Assembly (NCBI GenBank): GCA_965117015.1
Contig: OZ220747.1
Span: forward strand, 1,364,001-1,428,000
DNA: 64,000 nt
Direction of reading: 5' to 3'
From: Aldehydirespirator sp965117015
GTDB lineage: Bacteria; Actinomycetota; Acidimicrobiia; Acidimicrobiales; Aldehydirespiratoraceae
Shown: positions 62,168 through 64,000 of the stretch, piece by piece
Layout: every line of letters begins with the position of its first letter
How positions within the stretch are numbered: position 1 is the first letter of the stretch
Notes under the pieces: generated by a model
The model's database searches: none
Told to the model about the DNA's origin: nothing
What the model saw: the letters and a program-made list of their open reading frames with translations, nothing else
Made by a program: the position numbers and the translations under genes

Positions 62168-64000
62168 TCAGGCGCCCTCCTCCGATTTCTCCGATTCGTC
62201 TGACTCGTCGGACTCCGGCTCGCATCCCCATGAGGGCTTCACTGCGATGGGCAGGTTGCACAGCGGTGTGTAGTCCTCGATCGGGTTGCCTAGGAGGTCC
62301 AGCCGGTGGAGCAGGGTCGAGCCGGCCAGCGGCGACACGTCGGTGATTTCATTGAACGACAGCCACAGGAAGTACAGCCTGGGAAGGCTCGCCAGGGGCC
62401 GCACGTCGACGATCTCGTTGCTGCTCAAGGACAGCAGGTAGAGCTCGGGCAGGCCGGCCAGAGGTGAGAGATCGCTGATGTCGTTGCTGTTCAGGATCAG
62501 GCGGTAGAGGTTGGTGAGGCCCGCCAGCGCCGAGATGTCGTCGATTTCGTTGCCGGTCATGTAGAGGGTCTCGAGGTTGGTGAGGGCGGCCAGCGGCGAG
62601 ATGTCGTCGATGTCGTTGCGGCTCAGCCCGAGGGTGTGCAGGCCTGTCAGAGCCGCGAGCGGCCGGATGTCGCTGATGCTGTTGAAGCCCAGTTCAAGCA
62701 ATCCGAGGTTGGTGAGGCCGGCCAGCGGGGAGACGTCTTCGACCTCGTTGTACGTGAGGAACAGGGAGCGGAGGCCGGTGAGGCCGTTCAGCGGGGAGAC
62801 GTCGGTGACCCCGGACCGGTTCAGGCTGAGCGTGTGGAGGTTGGTGAGGCCGGCCAGGGGTGAGAGGTCCTCGATCGAGCTGTTGTGAATCTGCAGTTCC
62901 TCGAGCTGGGTGAGCCTGGCCAGCGACGAGGCGTCCCCCAACTCGTAGTTGTGGATGTGCAGTTCCCGCAAGCCGCGGATGCGGGCCACGACCGCCCAGT
63001 CGGCCACCGTGTTGCGGTGAAGGTGAAGCGCTCGGAGGTTCCTGAGCGCCCGCAGGGGAGCGAGATCGACGGGTCCGACGTTCTCGATCACCAGCTTCTG
63101 GAGGTCGTACAACCCGGCCAGCGGCTCGAGCCCCACGCCGGTTGCCGTGCTCAGCCAGAGGGTCCGCAGCCCGGTGAGTCCCCCGAGGGGCGCGACGCTC
63201 TCCAGCCGGTTGTCCTGGAGCCACAGGGTGTCCAGTCCGGTGAGTCCCGCCAGCGGCGAGACGTCGGTGACGGCGTTCCCGGCCAGATCGAGCCTGCGGA
63301 GGTTGGTCAGGGCGGCGAACGGCGTGGCGTCGGTGATCGCGTTGTCCCGCATCCACAGCGTCTCCAGTCCGGTGAGGCCGGCCAGCGGCGACGCGTCGGT
63401 GACGCTGGCATCGTCCATGGTGAGCGTCCGCAGTCCGGTGAGGCCGGCCAGCGGCGAGGTGTCGGCGATCGGGTTCTCGTCGAGCATCAGGGTCTCCAGG
63501 CCCTCGAGGTCCGCCAGCGGCGACACGTCGTCGACCGCGTTGCCGGACAAGCCCAGGGTTCGCAGGTTCTTGAGCGGGGCCAGGGGCGCTAGGTCCGTCA
63601 CCAGGTTGTTGGGCATGCTGAGGGTGCCCAGGCTGCGCAGCTTGGTTAGAGGTGTCACGTCGTCGATATCGCTGTAGGCGAGGTCCAGGGTCTCGAGCTT
63701 GCTGAGCGCGGCGAGGGGCTCTGCGCTCTCGAGGTGGTTGGCGTACAGGTAGAGGCGTCGGAGGTTCGTGAGCTGGGCCAGCGGCGTGCCGTCGACGACC
63801 TCGTCGCCGATCATGCTGAGCGTGTGCAGCACTCGCAGGTCCGTGAGCGGGGCAATGTCGGAGACCGGGTTGCGGTCGAGGTTCAGTGTCCGCAGCGACC
63901 TGAGGGAGGCGATCGGCGTGAGGTCGGTGACGTTGTTGTGGCTGAGGTTGAGCCGGCGGAGTCCGACAAAGTGCTCCAGGCCGGTGAGGTCTTGGATCTC
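62168..64000 (-). CDS. Leucine-rich-repeat protein, internalin/SDS22-like (partial, N-terminus beyond the window)
   Basis: At least 610 residues, open through the right edge, so the first codons are not seen. It is nearly all 22-residue repeats of the type LxxLxxLxxLxxNxIxDxxPLA, about 27 in number, as in internalin A. Two repeat groups near 62900-63100 (VVARIRGLRELHIHNYELGD) are irregular. The C-terminus caps with LLGNPIEDYTPLCNLP and WGCEPE, with cysteines as in LRR caps, then a short Ser/Glu tail (SDESDESEKSEEGA). Such proteins usually bind proteins; location needs the missing N-terminus. Confidence 0.93.
   Translation of the reverse strand, partial: EIQDLTGLEHFVGLRRLNLSHNNVTDLTPIASLRSLRTLNLDRNPVSDIAPLTDLRVLHTLSMIGDEVVDGTPLAQLTNLRRLYLYANHLESAEPLAALSKLETLDLAYSDIDDVTPLTKLRSLGTLSMPNNLVTDLAPLAPLKNLRTLGLSGNAVDDVSPLADLEGLETLMLDENPIADTSPLAGLTGLRTLTMDDASVTDASPLAGLTGLETLWMRDNAITDATPFAALTNLRRLDLAGNAVTDVSPLAGLTGLDTLWLQDNRLESVAPLGGLTGLRTLWLSTATGVGLEPLAGLYDLQKLVIENVGPVDLAPLRALRNLRALHLHRNTVADWAVVARIRGLRELHIHNYELGDASSLARLTQLEELQIHNSSIEDLSPLAGLTNLHTLSLNRSGVTDVSPLNGLTGLRSLFLTYNEVEDVSPLAGLTNLGLLELGFNSISDIRPLAALTGLHTLGLSRNDIDDISPLAALTNLETLYMTGNEIDDISALAGLTNLYRLILNSNDISDLSPLAGLPELYLLSLSSNEIVDVRPLASLPRLYFLWLSFNEITDVSPLAGSTLLHRLDLLGNPIEDYTPLCNLPIAVKPSWGCEPESDESDESEKSEEGA

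Noticed and set aside
62168..64000. Regular 66-bp repeats as a possible CRISPR or satellite array
   Set aside because: They encode an uninterrupted leucine-rich-repeat protein with a clear 22-residue consensus; there are no unique spacers.
1..64000. Mobile elements, prophage or integrated plasmid
   Set aside because: No transposase, integrase, relaxase or phage structural gene was seen, and no boundary repeats flank a block of unusual composition.

Overview
The window is about 64 kb of high-GC DNA, densely packed and with short gene gaps. It looks like a chromosomal segment of an actinomycete. The pairing of clpS with a DUF2017 gene, the caa3-type cytochrome oxidase cluster, GPP34 and MMPL proteins and many P450s fit Actinomycetota. 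Class Acidimicrobiia is my best guess (inference, no marker gene was compared). I see no transposase, integrase, phage gene, rRNA or CRISPR array.

Layout. 1-5.5 kb: the end of a possible hspR, then clpB, purA and purB. 5.5-9.3 kb: a small unknown protein, an ACT-malic enzyme and ilvD. 9.3-18.3 kb: tandem stem-loop repeats, a P450, three tRNA genes (Glu-Asp-Phe, minus strand), a GPP34-cytochrome P450 fusion, then a minus-strand operon of a steroid-type Rieske oxygenase, a P450 and an MMPL lipid transporter. 18.3-19.2 kb: DUF2017 and clpS. 19.2-30.5 kb: heme A synthesis (ctaA, ctaB) and a caa3 oxidase operon (ctaC, D, E, F, G) preceded by a second set of oxidase-like subunits, including a subunit I paralogue without its copper and heme a3 ligands. 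The operon ends with a sterol C-24 methyltransferase homologue. 30.6-46.4 kb: mostly housekeeping and redox genes (osmC, a flavoprotein, a KamA radical SAM enzyme, serS, pdxH, a ccdA/tlpA thiol-redox group, orn, dut, lysC, asd) and transporters. 46.4-62.2 kb: a long, tightly overlapping catabolic operon: HpaB-type monooxygenase, UbiD decarboxylase, FCD regulator, amidohydrolase, HbpS/GlcG protein, five-part peptide ABC transporter, RidA, gamma-glutamyltransferase, M24-fold hydrolase, cupin and DUF2848. 62.2 kb to the right edge: a large leucine-rich-repeat protein, cut by the window.

Three patterns run across the window. First, at least 13 genes have a TANNNT-like hexamer 6-8 bases before an ATG or GTG start, as expected for leaderless transcripts. 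Second, palindromic or tandem repeats sit between genes of operons, and several are spanned by short reading frames that overlap the flanking stop and start codons (ATGA type), most clearly in the oxidase operon. Third, several proteins related to sterols or lipids occur (Rieske oxygenase, three P450 domains, MMPL, sterol methyltransferase), although no sterol-forming cyclase is present here.

The most unusual items are the ligand-less subunit I paralogue with its companion subunits, the GPP34-P450 fusion, the bacterial sterol methyltransferase, the chain of coupled mini-ORFs and the uncharacterised HpaB-UbiD-ABC-GGT operon.
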